Assembly (NCBI GenBank): GCA_947247005.1
Contig: OX365948.1
Span: forward strand, 39,188,601 to 39,252,600
Source of the DNA: Spisula solida
Lineage: Eukaryota; Mollusca; Bivalvia; Venerida; Mactridae
Reading direction: 5' to 3'
Length of the DNA: 64,000 nt
This document shows positions 27,101 to 38,253 of this stretch, in pieces (positions within the stretch are counted from its first letter, which is position 1; the number at the start of each line of letters is the position of its first letter). The notes below the pieces were generated by a model. The model was not told where the DNA came from. It made no database searches and was given only the letters and a program-made list of their open reading frames with translations. Position numbers and translations under genes: made by a program.

Positions 27101-30100
27101 AAAAACCGGTAGGGAACGAATAAGTGTAACAATGTACAGTCATAGATACATGCACAAATTATCACCTGGGAACTGTTTTATCAAAGCACTTGGAAGTCTT
27201 AAACTTACGTTCAAACTAAATTTCGTCATAATTATTTTAACAACTGCAAATTGGGGACAAATATGGATTTTAGAATTTCATTAACTGTGTCATAATTAAT
27301 AGAACAGATTTAGTAAGAACTTTGTCGGAGTTATAACTGTAGCAAATTTTAGAATGATCGGGCGTCAAAGGTGTTTATAAAATGGCCAGTCCAGGAACCT
27401 TTTGAATGTTTCTCGTAGTTGTAAAGTCTTAAAATAATTCAGCAGAATTTAAATTTGAAAATGAGTTAAAGAATTCCGTCAGTGCATTATTAAAAGAGTA
27501 CTCTGAACTTCAAAGCTGCCTATTGTATTAATAACGCAATATTACTGAATGCCAATAACGCATTTTAGGTTAAATACACATGTACAGACATATTTAAAGA
27601 TTTTAGCCCACAGACAAGTCAAAGCCATACAGAAACGACGGCAGCGCCTAGCCATCCACGCAATAGTCTGACATAGAACGAACCATCCACATCCCCAAAA
27701 ATAGATATTTCAAGCCTATATATACTCACTCCGTAAAGAATGACACACTGTGGACTTCGAACTAAAGTCATAAAAGCATAATTAGCCATAAAGGGAGGTA
27801 ATTATAAATGATAACTACACTGAAGTGAAGTACGGGGAGACTTTTAACTTTTGCCTGCTTAAAGCAGTCACAATTATCGAATTCCATCGCTGGCTACATA
27901 ATTTAGGTTAGGAAGCATATTTTTAAACTTAGGGATAATATGAAGCAGATTGCAGAAATGAAACCCTGAAAATTGTGGTTTTTATTTAGAATTTGTTTTA
28001 TTTTAGAGGTATTTTATGCGAGGTTCAAATGTACTGTTATAACTTATAAATCTGCATTAGAACTTCCAGTTGGAGAAGCAACCTACGTATATTAAACATT
28101 CTATAATTTTTCTGGTAGAACTACAATTATATTGTCTTTATATCAGTGATCTCTTGTAAACCACACAAATCCACTTACTCCTATATCATTGGCAAACGGG
28201 GCTAAGTATCTCAACGGGCTCTTCAAATGGCCAATATACGCCACAGGAGCAAGGGCGACAAACAGCCGAATCTTTTGTGTTAATTTAGAATTTGATTTAG
28301 ATAGCTCGGCAAATCCTAATTGTGATCCCTGTGAGTAGCCGACGTACACAAGATCGGTTGCCCCAGTAACTTGAAGAACATGTTCCACCATTGCTGGGAG
28401 GTCATACGCAGCCATTTCATCCCAACTAGAAAAAGAAGTTTATGACAGCTAAAAAGACAGTGACGTCATAACCAAGGATGGATCGACAACGCCTGCTATT
28501 GTTTCCAAGGTAATACCATCGGATGTAGCAAAGCAACACACAAACTTACGAGCAAAACATAAAATTCAATCAAGCGCAGAGCAATTCATATAATTGAATA
28601 ACAGCACTAACAACAAGGGCAGCCGCATTATTGTTCACAAATACCCGGATTCCTCTGGTGGGCAGTTATTTACCCAATGAGAAGCATATGAACCATGTAT
28701 ATTACATTCATCATTATTAAACTTTCTTCGAACACATTTTGGATGTTATTGTCATGTATATGAAAAGGACAGAACACTCGTCGTTCGGTACGTTCCAGAA
28801 GGATCTGACGAATGATAAGAAGATTAATAACTACCTAAAGTCCCAGAACGCGGGATCGTCTGTATGTAAGGTCTCATGCCGCCGGCCATATGTATTCCCA
28901 CGGTTGTTTCCTAACCAAACGTCGAAACCGGCATCAGCCAGAAGAAAGCTCAGACTTTCATTGACCGGGTTTAAAACCCAATCTGCTGAACTTCCCAGTA
29001 ACCCCGGTTGTAACAGAACCACCGGCCTGGATAAACCTATGGGTACGATGAAATGAATACATGAACTGTAAAGTCATTTATATTCGCGAATCATTAATTT
29101 ATTTGATTCCATGGATAAGCTCTTATGCTTTTATTTATACTCGCCACCGGAAATCCATATGGGCGAGGCCCCCAGAAGAGTTCAATTACTTTAGGTGTGG
29201 GGGATAGTGCATGATACAGAAGATGCCTCAGTTCCAGAAGCATCCCTAATACTTTTACGTGCCGATGTAAAGCATCATACACGGGGCATCGCTTAACGTC
29301 TCGTCCGAAAGACTGTTAGTAAATTTAGTTATATTAGGTGGGAAACACTGAAGCACTTCTGTTTTTGACCTGGCTGGAGTAGGGATCGAACCCACAACCT
29401 ATAGATCAGCAGTCAGTAGCTCTTCCCACTAGACCACTTGTCCACCCTTGACGCCGAATAAACGTAACAATAAATTTTATGCCATTCTTTGTACTCCCGA
29501 CCATATCGTTATTTTGACATTGAATTTCGTGAATTGTAATAATTTTTATCTAATCTTCGTAATTCAACGACAACGAAAATTTGATTTTACAGTACGCGGA
29601 AGTTAAAGCGAACTTATGGATGGTTAAGTCTTAAGAACTTATTTATCTATTTTTTGTTCATAAAAATGGGGAAAGATACGCGCTATGTGCTAATATATTT
29701 TTTAGTTCATAAACATGGGGAAAGATACGTGCTATGTGCTATAAACTCAAAATAACTGATTTGTTACATGTATATGAGATGATTGTGTAATAATATGTAT
29801 GTATATATATGAGATGAACTGATGATGATATGATAATAAATGTGTTGATAATAGAAAGTAAGCTAGCTTGTCCAAGTGCTCACTACAATTATACTATATC
29901 ATAAGTTATAAAGTGTTTGATGTTATATGTACATGTAAATGTAGAATGCATCTGTAAGGATCACAGGAAAGTGTGTTTTTTGTTTGCAAAAGTGAGTTTT
30001 TTGTATCTTGAAGTCGGCTTAAGTGTGTCTTTTTATCAAATAAGTTGTTGAAGTGCGTCTTTTAATATCTGAAGTGGGTTAAAGTTGGTCTTTTGATAAA

Positions 30101-33100
30101 TGAAGTTTTTGTCTAACATCATAAGTAAATGTAGCACATCATAATGCAATGCTTATGGTATCCAACAATTTAAATTTGATGACAAACAACGCTTTTGAAA
30201 GAAACATGCACTATTCCACTTTAGATTAGACTCTACCCCCTTAACATACTTGATGATTGTATGTCAAGCGTACTGGTCGGTAATATTTTCTCATCCAGCG
30301 TAAAAACATAAGTTGTGTTAGGAGTTTGATTAATAGGTGTATAATAAACAGGTTGACAAGGATACACTTTTATGGAACGCCATAGCTGTCTTTTGTTGAC
30401 GCTTGTCATGTTGACTTGTCGGTAGGACATGTGAACTTCTTAGTACAATGTGTTAATATGTCAAACCACATCGTTGACTTGTCAAACTATCATCTGAATA
30501 TGTCAACTTGCCCTGTTATATTGTTAAAACAACGTCTTAAATTGTTAAAAGAATACAATAATATCTCAAGACATCGTGTTATACTGTTAAATCACATCGA
30601 TAAATTGTCAAATCACCATTTGTATATGTCTACGTTACATGTTTAATTGTTGAAAAACGCTTGATAATGTTAGAAGAACGTGTTAACTTCTCAAAGCATC
30701 GTATTATCATGTTAGACTTTAGCTACAATGGTGAATTGTTAAACTATCATTTGAATATGTTTATATGCGTTGTTGAATTGTTAAAACAACGTCTTACAAT
30801 GTCGGATGAGCATGCGAACCTCTCAACACATCGTGTTATACTGTTAAACGGCAGTGGTAAATGTTTTAAATATCATTTTAACATGTCTATACGACATGTT
30901 TAATTGTTACAACAACGTCTTAAATTGTCGGTAGGGCATGTGAACTTCTCAGTGCAACATTATTGTATGTCAAGTTACACTGTTAAACTGTCCAAATACC
31001 ATGTGAACATGTCTATAAGCCATGTTAAATTGTTAAAATAGCTTCTTATTATGTCCAATAACCATGTGAACTTCTTAATAAAACGTGTTATATTGTTAGG
31101 CAACAGTGGTAAATTGTTAAAATATAATTTGAAGATGTCTATATGACATGTTAAATTGTTAAAATAGCTTCTTATCATGTCCAATAACCATGTGAACTTC
31201 TTAATAGAACGTGTTATATTGTTAGACATCAGTGGTAAATTGTTAAAATATAATTTGAAGATGTCTATATGACAAGTTTAATTGTTAAAATAGCTTCTTA
31301 TCATGTCCAATAACCATGTGAACTTCTTAATAGAACGTGTTATATTGTTAGACAACAGTGGTAAATTGTTAAAATATCATTTGAAGATGTCTATAAGCCA
31401 TGTTAAATTGTTGAAATAGCTTCTTATCATGTCCATTCAGCATGTGAACTTCTTAATAGAACGTGTTATATTGTTAAACAACAGTGCTAGATTGTTAATC
31501 TATCATTTGAAGATGTCTATACGACATGTTATAGTGTTAAAACGATATTTTAACTTGTCGACGAGGCATGTTAACTTCTTAATAGACAGTGTTGTTGTTG
31601 TTCAAATTTGTATGACGTCATCAATAACGTAAGTTCCTCCCGCGTGCATATTGAACAATTTCCGCCATCTTTGTTCAATATGCTCGCGGGAGGAACTTAC
31701 GGTATTGATGACGTCATACAAATTTGAACAACAACAACACTGTCTATTAAGAAGTCCACATGCCACTCTGACATGTTAAAATATCGTTTTAACACTTTAG
31801 CATGGCATGTAGACATTTTCAAATGATATTTTAACAATTTACCACTGTTGTTAAACAATATAACACGTTCTATAAAGAAGTTCACATGGTTATTGGACAT
31901 GATAAGAAGCTATTTTAACAATTTAACATGTCGTAAAGACATCTTCAAATGATTATTTAACAATTTACCACTGTTGTTAAACAATATAACACGTTCTGTT
32001 GAGAAGTTCACATGGTTATTGGACATGATAAGAAGCTATTTTGACAATTTAACATGGCTTATAGACATCTTCAAATGATTTTCAACAATTTATCACTGTC
32101 GTTTAACAGTATTACACGTTCTATTGAGAAGTTCACATGCCGAATGAACATGATAAGAAGCTATTTTAACAATTTAACATGGCATATAGACATGTTCACA
32201 AGATACTTGAACAGTTTAACAGTGTGACTTGACATATAATAATGTTGCACTGAGAAGTTCACATGCCCTATCGACAACTTAGGACGTTGTTGTAACAATT
32301 TAACATGTCGTATAGACATGTTAAAATGATATTATAACAATTTAACATGACAAGCGTCAACAAAAGACAGCTATGGCGTTCCATACACTTTCATTTGCGC
32401 TTGACGTAGTAGCTGAGGGGGCATGTTGAACAGAAGAGGTGTGTGACATGTAGGCGTAGTATTCGAATGGAACATGTTGAACAGTAGGGCCATGTGCCCA
32501 CATGTAAATGTATCATTAAACAAAACAAATATTTTTTCAAAAAAATTGTAATATCTTACACCAAGATAGCATTAATTTTATAAAATATTTTGTTTTACTC
32601 TTTATCAATGATACAGTTACCTGTGTCTGCGCCCCAAGAAAACTGTATAATTGATTAAGAGTAAAAAAAATATATATGTGTTACTCTTTATCAATGATCC
32701 AGTTACCATGCAGGCAATTCATTGAATGTCATATAGAAAACAGCTGTGACATACCTGATGGGGCACTGTAGTACTGTCTACGGCTGTGTGGGATCCGCTG
32801 TATATTCAGAATATAGCCATCCTCCGTATGTACGTAATGCTCTTCACATGGGTAACCTTTGCTCCGTATTATCTCGGACTGAAACAATAGACCAAGAAAA
32901 TGAACTCTGGACAGTATTACGATAAATCACGTGATGTATGTCGGATGAATACCACGTTGTATCTGGCAACAATACACAGTGTAGAAATACCACGTGACAA
33001 AATACTACAGTTCAAAGAATAATTTTGTAAACAAAACCTCCACTTGGAAAAGAAAAACAGGTGTAAGTATTCTATTTTTTCACAAATTTCTATGAAATAC

Positions 33101-36100
33101 AGACCACGCTAAGGGAAATATATAAGGTTTCCGTGATAGATAGTATATCTCTCCGTAGTTTGGCCGTTTTTTCAATTACCCTGTGAAACCTTGGAATAAA
33201 TGTGTGTGTGAGCGGACTGCAGTGTCAAGCCTTTTCGTTTTCCTGGTATTATCTACTCCATGCGTGATTGAAGAGTCATGTTTACACCTTCCGGGAACAC
33301 CGGAGGCTATTTCGCAACAAACAAAATGCATATTGTAACAATGCATATCACTTATATGACATTTTCTTTCAATTCTCATTTATGGCTACTGTTCCAAGTA
33401 AAACATTCAGGCTACAGTTTAAAGCTGTTTTCAGATTTTACCATAATACCAAGCAACAAGTCGCTCCTGATGCAATTTTTGTCAATAGTACCCACGATAC
33501 AATATTCTTTATTTCGTCAGGTTTTATTTGTACGTAGGGTGTTCCAGAAGTAATAGGACTGTTTTAATAGCAGCGCGGTAAATAAGAAATTTAGCAAACT
33601 AATTTGCTGTAAATATAATTTCATCTATGACTGACAAACACGCGAAATATTACAGCAATTGGATTCACAATAAAAAATCTATTAAACATTAAATATACCA
33701 TGTGCCATGGAGTCGGGTCGCGCCGTGACGTTATGATAAAGTCGCCTTTCAAACAGTGTTTTAACCGAAAGACATCCTAAGTAATTTCTATATATTGTCA
33801 CCTTGACTTTCAAAACAGATCTGATGTTACTGTCCACATTGTTTATATTTGTCTCTGTACCAATGTTCCCAAAAAATGAGTTACAGTCATGTAATAAATT
33901 GTTCTAACCTTGAAGCGTCTATCAGTGTACGAACGGTGTCTATCAACGTCAAACTACTTTTTCTGTGACTTGACCTGTGTTCACTTGTTAGTTCATACCT
34001 CTGCCGTCTGTGAACAGTTTGTGCCAATAGAACACGAATATATGCTGGATGCTACTACATTTTGCCTATCTAATTATTTCAATGGTTTGCATTGTTGTTT
34101 TATCCAATTTATAACATAATTTAGCAATGGCGCGGTTTCTAGTTTTTAACGTTGACGTCGTTTCGTCCATGACGCGCTTGGATATATACACTTGTTTACC
34201 CAGTCGTGATCATAAACAAACAGCGATTTCTTCGCAAGTTTGCATACACACGTCAGTGACATCAAGGTAAAGGCACATAGTTTGCCAATATTATTTATTC
34301 AGTGGTTACCGAGATATTCCCGTGTTTAGTAGGGTTAATAATAAAACTTTACAGTGTGACCCGCCAGTGCGTTACATGGTTTCTATGACAACACTTTGTA
34401 TAAGCATCACCAACAACAACGAAAACATGTTGCTATCAGCATATAGAGCTTGAAATTCTACACATGTGAGATAAATTTCATAAAAATGTAAGTGTTGAGT
34501 AAGAAGTTATGAGAAAAGTCCTATTATTTCTGGAACACCCCTCGTAATAACAGATTATACCAAATTTAAGAACTCAAACACGCACATAGGTAACAGTAGT
34601 TTAAAATATATACATGAAGTAATTAATAATATGCCTGCGTAGGGTAATTTTGAGTAATTTCCATACGTGCATTTGATGTTTGATCTAAATTAAATATTGA
34701 ACGGTGCCATCGATATTCACTGTGTATTATTGAATGTAACTCAAGTAGCGCGGACATACCTCATGGTACATGCCATAATTTCAGGCTAAGAACGCAAGTA
34801 AAAGTCTGGCAACTCAAAGTGAAAAACAACCGTAATCATTTTATTGTTTGGCTGATTTTAACGAGACATCCTTGAAATTCGACACTAGTATTTCACGTTA
34901 AAATCGCTTAAAACATAAAATAATTACAGTTGTTTTAAACTTTACAGCGTTAACATCAGTGAGTTATTCGGTCCGTTTTGCGATGCGTTTTCATCAAATG
35001 CAATTTAAGTGGTAATAGTGTTAATTCTATAGGACTTTGGATGTAACAATACTATATAACTACAAAATGCCGATGTTTCGCAAGTAACATTAAATGTCAG
35101 AGTGGTTGTTTATAGCAACTATATCAAAATTAAGCGAATATTTGACAATTCTATTTTTGCAATGCACCAATACGTGAGGCAGCACCTTTAAAACAACTGC
35201 TATCTTATGCACATACTTACAGTCTATCTGATTTACATACTTATAGTAGGAATTCCAATCAGAAATAAAATCTATGTTAACTACAATCATGTTATTATTA
35301 TACTGACTATGCAATGCTTAGAAATACTAAGACTTTAAGGGAAGCTAAAAACGAAACTCAAAGGGCATTTGTAACTAGCCTAAATTAAATTAAGATTTTA
35401 TATATTGATAAGATCATGTGTGCAGCCTTTTTAAGGAAATTATTTATATTCCACTTTACCAAATTAGTCAAGCATGTGAGCCTTCCTATTAAGAGGCAGT
35501 ATTTGTGCTATGTTAATAAAGATTTCGTTCTGATATGTACTACGTTTTAATAGCTCTCGTTATGCATTTTAAAATTTCATTTATGCACATTGAATCATAT
35601 CGGTTCTATCTATCGCTATACATAAATGCATTAATAATACATTCGTACCGCATGGGTCGAAAACATCGCTAAATTCTCACTTCAGTATAATTATTGTATT
35701 CAGGATAAACACTATTTCTGAAATTCATTGGGTAGCCAATATATTACCAATATTGCTTCTAAACTTTTAAAATTTGGATGCCGATGATTTTTCGGTCCCG
35801 AAGTGCCCAGAAGGCTTCCAGAAGCGTACAGGAATGGCACGGAAGGGTTCCAAAACATCGCGAAGACATGCCGAACCATCCCGATTAGGCAAATTTAGCC
35901 TTCGGGAACCCTTCGGGTCCTAGTGGACGGCAGGTCTAATAAACATGTGGAATCAACAAAATTTACATGCATGTACATAAAATATAGTATGTTGATGGTA
36001 AACGAACGTTTCCACACTCAATGGATGGCATGTTGCTTGGTATTATGGTAAATGCTGAAAACAGCTTTAAACTGTAGCCTAAATGTTTTTTCTTGTAACT

Positions 36101-38174
36101 GTAGCCATAATTGCAAATTAAAAGAAAATGTCATATTAGTGCTATGCATTGTTACAATATGCATTTTGTTTGTTGCGAAATAGCCTCCGGTGTTCCAGGA
36201 AGGTGTAAACATGAATCTTCAATCACGCATGGAGAAGATAATACCAGGAAAACGAAAAGGCTTGATACTGTAGTCCGCTCTCACACACATTGTTTCCAAG
36301 ATTTCACAGGGTTATTGAAAAAAACGGCCAAACTACGGAGATATATACTATATATCGCGGAAGCCTTATAGTTTTATCCCTTAGCGTGGTCTGTATTTCA
36401 TAGAATTTGGTGAAGAAATAAAATACTTACGTCTGTGTTTGTCTTCCAAGTGGAGGTTTTGTTGGCAAAATTCTTCTTTGGACTGTAGTATTTTGTCACG
36501 TGGTATTGCTACACTGATACATGCAGCTACGAAACAAAGTATTTTAATTCTATTAAAGTTGTGTTGTGGGGAAGACATGGCTATCATTTATGTTATTTTA
36601 ATTCTATTAAAGTTGTGTTGTGGGGAAGACATGGCTATCATTTATAATAGGTTATGACATGCCCAACCCGGAACCCAAGCTTATTGTCCTGGTGGTATTC
36701 AATATTGATCTTACTTGACTTAAGAATAAGTACAACCAATCAGATCACACCATATTAAACTCTTGGTCAGTAACAGGCGATATGATTGGCTATCCTTATT
36801 CTCCAATTCAATAAGATCAATATTGAAAACAACCCTGGTTACGAACTAGAACTACCTACTGCCCTGTCCAAATAGGCACTAATGTCTTGTTAATGGGAAA
36901 AATAAATCACTAATTCCGCTCATCGTATTATGTACGAATTAGTCTATGGCCGATGTAAATATCGCGGACGAAAACGAACAACATACTGACATTCCGGACA
37001 TTCCGAATAAACCGGATGACATTCTTCACAAACTGAAATAGACAGTGCTTGCAGTACGACGGGTAGACACCGTAAATAAGGAAATATCAGAGGAAATGAC
37101 CACATTGGGGCTTGTTCACTTCAAGTGGATCACATAAATATTTACAGAATAATCATTGAAAACTTACCGTCGTCCCAAATCGATTTCCACTTTTACTTTC
37201 GTTTTCTCGCGAAGTAGGGGGCTATATCCGGTGTACGGTGTCTACCCGTGAGTACATGTATAACATACGGTACTAACGTAGTATAACACAGAAAATTTGA
37301 CATGATCCTGACCTTTATACATGAATATATTACAAGGTTATTACGTTGAATATATAAATTTCCACGAGCAAATCGTGCAACATCGGTCCATTAAATTTGT
37401 GTTGGTATTACACCTCGAGCGTCTTTGTGATACTCACCGCTTATGAAAACATACAACTAGGATTATAAATATAGACAATAAATCAGCTGTTAATTTATGC
37501 TAATAAAAGTTCGAGATTCGTGTCAAATTCTCTGGACTATATAAATAGTATATACAGCTGCAACGTATTGTCAATCAAGAGGTCGTGGGTTCACTCCTTA
37601 GCATGGTAACTTGACTTATCGGAAGTATGTCCCTCTGTATCTGACCGTGTATACTGCAAAATATCTGGGTTAAGGTGCCAGGAAGATGTGTATTTGTGCT
37701 ATACACCGGGTCCATTAAAGAACCAGGCTGAGTATTCGAAAAGAAGAGCTAGGCGCAGTTCTGCAGCGCCGGACATGCCTGTACCTAATGTTTCTCTCTC
37801 CCTTCAGGGGCTTTCTCTCATTGTGTCCCTCCGGTCAAATTATGCTGTATCTGCACTAGTAGAGGATGCACCTGCACCCATTTGGCTGCAACACTATATG
37901 TAAAACGCATTTGACACGTGTGTTCGCGTATAAAAGGCGCTATAAAAATCTGGTATATTCATTTATTTATGTTAAGGACACAAACGACAGTAACCACTGA
38001 GAAGAGTTAGAGAATGGGTTACATACGTGTATCTATTATTAATAACAAACGATGACTTACTACATTCATATCAATCTCGGGATCTTCATTATAGATGCGT
38101 GCATTATAATCCACTCTGAAGCAATTGGTGTGACAAAACACAACGCTTAATACTATCCACAGAACGCCCAACAT
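24191..38174 (-). CDS. Acid/gastric-type triacylglycerol lipase, complete, 8 exons
   Basis: Secreted or lysosomal alpha/beta hydrolase of the LIPA/LIPF family, which hydrolyses triglycerides and cholesteryl esters. Coding exons in transcript order: 38174-38061, 32878-32755, 29036-28835, 28425-28179, 26674-26519, 26047-25976, 24788-24720, 24433-24191. They sum to 1,227 nt: 408 residues plus stop, all phases compatible and close to the usual ~400. Residues 1-18 are a signal peptide ([18 protein letters not shown]). The AB-hydrolase-associated N-terminal region has [12 protein letters not shown] and [12 protein letters not shown]. The nucleophile elbow is GYSQG (Ser178), the acid is in GGADW (Asp351) and the histidine is in WEHLDF (His380). 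DPAGTSVKN and [11 protein letters not shown] are family hallmarks. Oddities: the usual HG of the LLQHGLL oxyanion segment reads LLQPGLLG, and GHSQG is GYSQG. The exon 3 acceptor at 29037 was chosen over one a few bases downstream because only it keeps the RPVVLLQ frame. Confidence 0.95.
24860..25308. repeat. ~49-51-bp minisatellite in lipase intron 6
   Basis: About nine head-to-tail units built on agagatgtat, 'ataatacatcagataaggt' and 'atacacagacaatac'. The first three units carry a variant (tcatacacaaaacatac) and the later ones share the cacagacaatac form. One unit at about 25020-25055 is shortened. The array is AT-rich and lies between lipase exons 7 and 6. Confidence 0.85.
25389..25665 (+). 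mobile_element. tRNA-derived SINE (intron 6 of the lipase gene)
   Basis: The head has an A box (gtggctcagtgg) and a B box (ggttcgaatcc) at tRNA spacing. The D-arm and most of the anticodon arm still pair, but the T-stem and acceptor are mismatched, so it is not a functional tRNA gene. A non-tRNA body follows and ends near 'ataaacaaaaacttaacc'. Confidence 0.7.
26717..27118. mobile_element. Inverted-repeat element with TCCCCTACCGG ends (lipase intron 4)
   Basis: The left end reads aagtcccctaccggtttt. The right end reads accggtagggaac, the reverse complement of the same terminus. The interior has 'gttgccatagcaaccac' and a GGACGG-type run near the right end. No coding capacity. Likely a non-autonomous DNA element of about 0.4 kb; the target duplication is unclear. 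Confidence 0.5.
29095..29447 (-). mobile_element. tRNA-derived SINE (lipase intron 2)
   Basis: On the minus strand a tRNA-like head starts near 29447 with an A box (gtggtctagtgggaagagc) and a B box (gggttcgatccc). The body carries ttcggacgagacgttaagc, then 'ccccgtgtatgatgc' and 'ggcgagtataaataaaag'. The cggacgagacgttaa block resembles a conserved central domain I recall from invertebrate SINEs; the subfamily name is not claimed. Confidence 0.7.
29655..29750 (+). repeat. Short tandem duplication (two ~49-bp units)
   Basis: 'ggggaaagatacgcgctatg' and ggggaaagatacgtgctatg occur in direct succession, each preceded by a gttcataaa run. Intronic, no coding role. Confidence 0.6.
30371..32385. mobile_element. 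~2-kb foldback element with nested tandem-repeat arms
   Basis: The left end is TATGGAACGCCATAGCTGTC and continues for more than 40 bases; the right end is its reverse complement. Both sides carry CACTTT (30365-30370 and 32386-32391), a 6-bp target duplication (7 bp if the terminal A/T is shared). The dyad centre is near 31664 (loop tttccgccatct), flanked by a near-perfect stem containing tgacgtca. The arms are unequal, about 1.29 and 0.72 kb. Both consist of degenerate ~21-bp motifs (catgttaaattgttaaaata and similar) that group into 126-bp higher-order units, seen as three near-identical copies at 31065-31440. Reading frames here arise because 21 is a multiple of three and are not genes. It lies in lipase intron 2. 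The structure is analogous to Drosophila FB elements. Confidence 0.88.
32977..36516. mobile_element. 3.5-kb element with ~490-bp terminal inverted repeats
   Basis: The left arm, about 32977-33470, and the right arm, about 36030-36516, are reverse complements of high identity. Shared runs include aataccacgtgacaaaatac, aaacctccacttgga, 'tttggccgttttttcaat' and 'cttggtattatggtaaa'. The outermost bases are CAGTGTAG, and ATACA flanks both ends (32972-32976 and 36517-36521), a 5-bp target duplication. The 2.5-kb interior has no transposase-like frame and is itself invaded by another element. Superfamily unresolved. It lies in lipase intron 1, with its left end about 100 bp from exon 2. Confidence 0.82.
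33533..34544. mobile_element. Mariner/Tc1-like non-autonomous element nested in the 3.5-kb element
   Basis: Termini CGTAGGGTGTTCCAGAAGTA and, reversed, CGAGGGGTGTTCCAGAAATA, both continuing to ATAGGACT. TA dinucleotides flank both sides (33531-33532 and 34545-34546). About 1.0 kb with no transposase frame. The TA target and TIR style suit the Tc1/mariner group. Confidence 0.75.
36541..36648 (+). repeat. Exact 54-bp tandem duplication
   Basis: Two consecutive copies of a 54-bp unit containing 'attttaattctattaaag' and tgtggggaagacatggctat. They are almost identical, so the duplication is recent. It lies immediately outside the right end of the 3.5-kb element. Confidence 0.85.
36698..36826. mobile_element. 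~130-bp palindromic MITE
   Basis: The left half (caatattgatcttacttgac, then gaataagtacaaccaatcag) is mirrored on the right by tgattggctatccttattc and aataagatcaatattg. No coding capacity. Lipase intron 1. Confidence 0.7.
37059..37249. mobile_element. ~190-bp MITE with 16-bp perfect TIRs
   Basis: ACGGGTAGACACCGTA at 37059-37074 is exactly inverted at 37234-37249. AGTAC flanks both sides one base away, suggesting a target duplication. Lipase intron 1. Confidence 0.7.
37282..37544. mobile_element. ~260-bp TA-flanked MITE, copy 1
   Basis: TIR-like ends: aaaatttgacatgatcctg on the left and 'gtcaaattctctggactata' on the right. The interior (cctcgagcgtctt, 'gcttatgaaaacatac') matches the reverse complement of the copy at 40332-40587. 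Confidence 0.65.
37558..37975 (+). mobile_element. SINE-like repeat, 5'-truncated copy
   Basis: It begins in a B-box-like ggtcgtgggttcactcc. It then has 'ttgtgctatacaccgggtcc', agaagagctaggcgcagttc and 'tgtccctccggtcaaat', and ends in aaggcgctataaaaatctgg. It is homologous over its whole length to the opposite-strand copy at 58565-58980. Reading frames in both are incidental. Confidence 0.75.
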
Positions 38175-38244
38175 TCTTACTGTTCTTTTTTCTTTAAAAT
38201 ATGCTCAGCTTATTAAGAGGCCCCTGCATCAGTGCACAGACCAC

Positions 38245-38253
38245 TTATAAATG
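38245..38253 (-). promoter_or_regulatory. TATA-like box of the lipase gene
   Basis: The minus strand reads catttataagtgg about 75 nt upstream of the lipase ATG. A start site about 30 nt downstream would give a 5' UTR of some 40-45 nt. The ATG (38174) is the only one in frame before the signal peptide. Inferred from position only. Confidence 0.45.

Noticed and set aside
30416..31900. Several 65-84-codon frames with repeated His/Asn/Leu peptides, on both strands
   Set aside because: They come from 21-bp (three-divisible) repeats in the foldback arms. The same peptide on opposite strands is the inverted repeat, not a gene family.
32975..32981. CACAGTG heptamer at the edge of the 3.5-kb element (RAG/Transib-like signal)
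   Set aside because: The right end reads ATCAGTG at the same place and there is no nonamer. The target duplication is consistent only if the element starts at CAGTG, so a RAG-type origin is not supported.
37688..37903. 71-codon plus-strand frame and its 65-codon minus-strand counterpart at 58610-58807
   Set aside because: The similar peptides arise from two copies of the same SINE-like repeat in opposite orientation.
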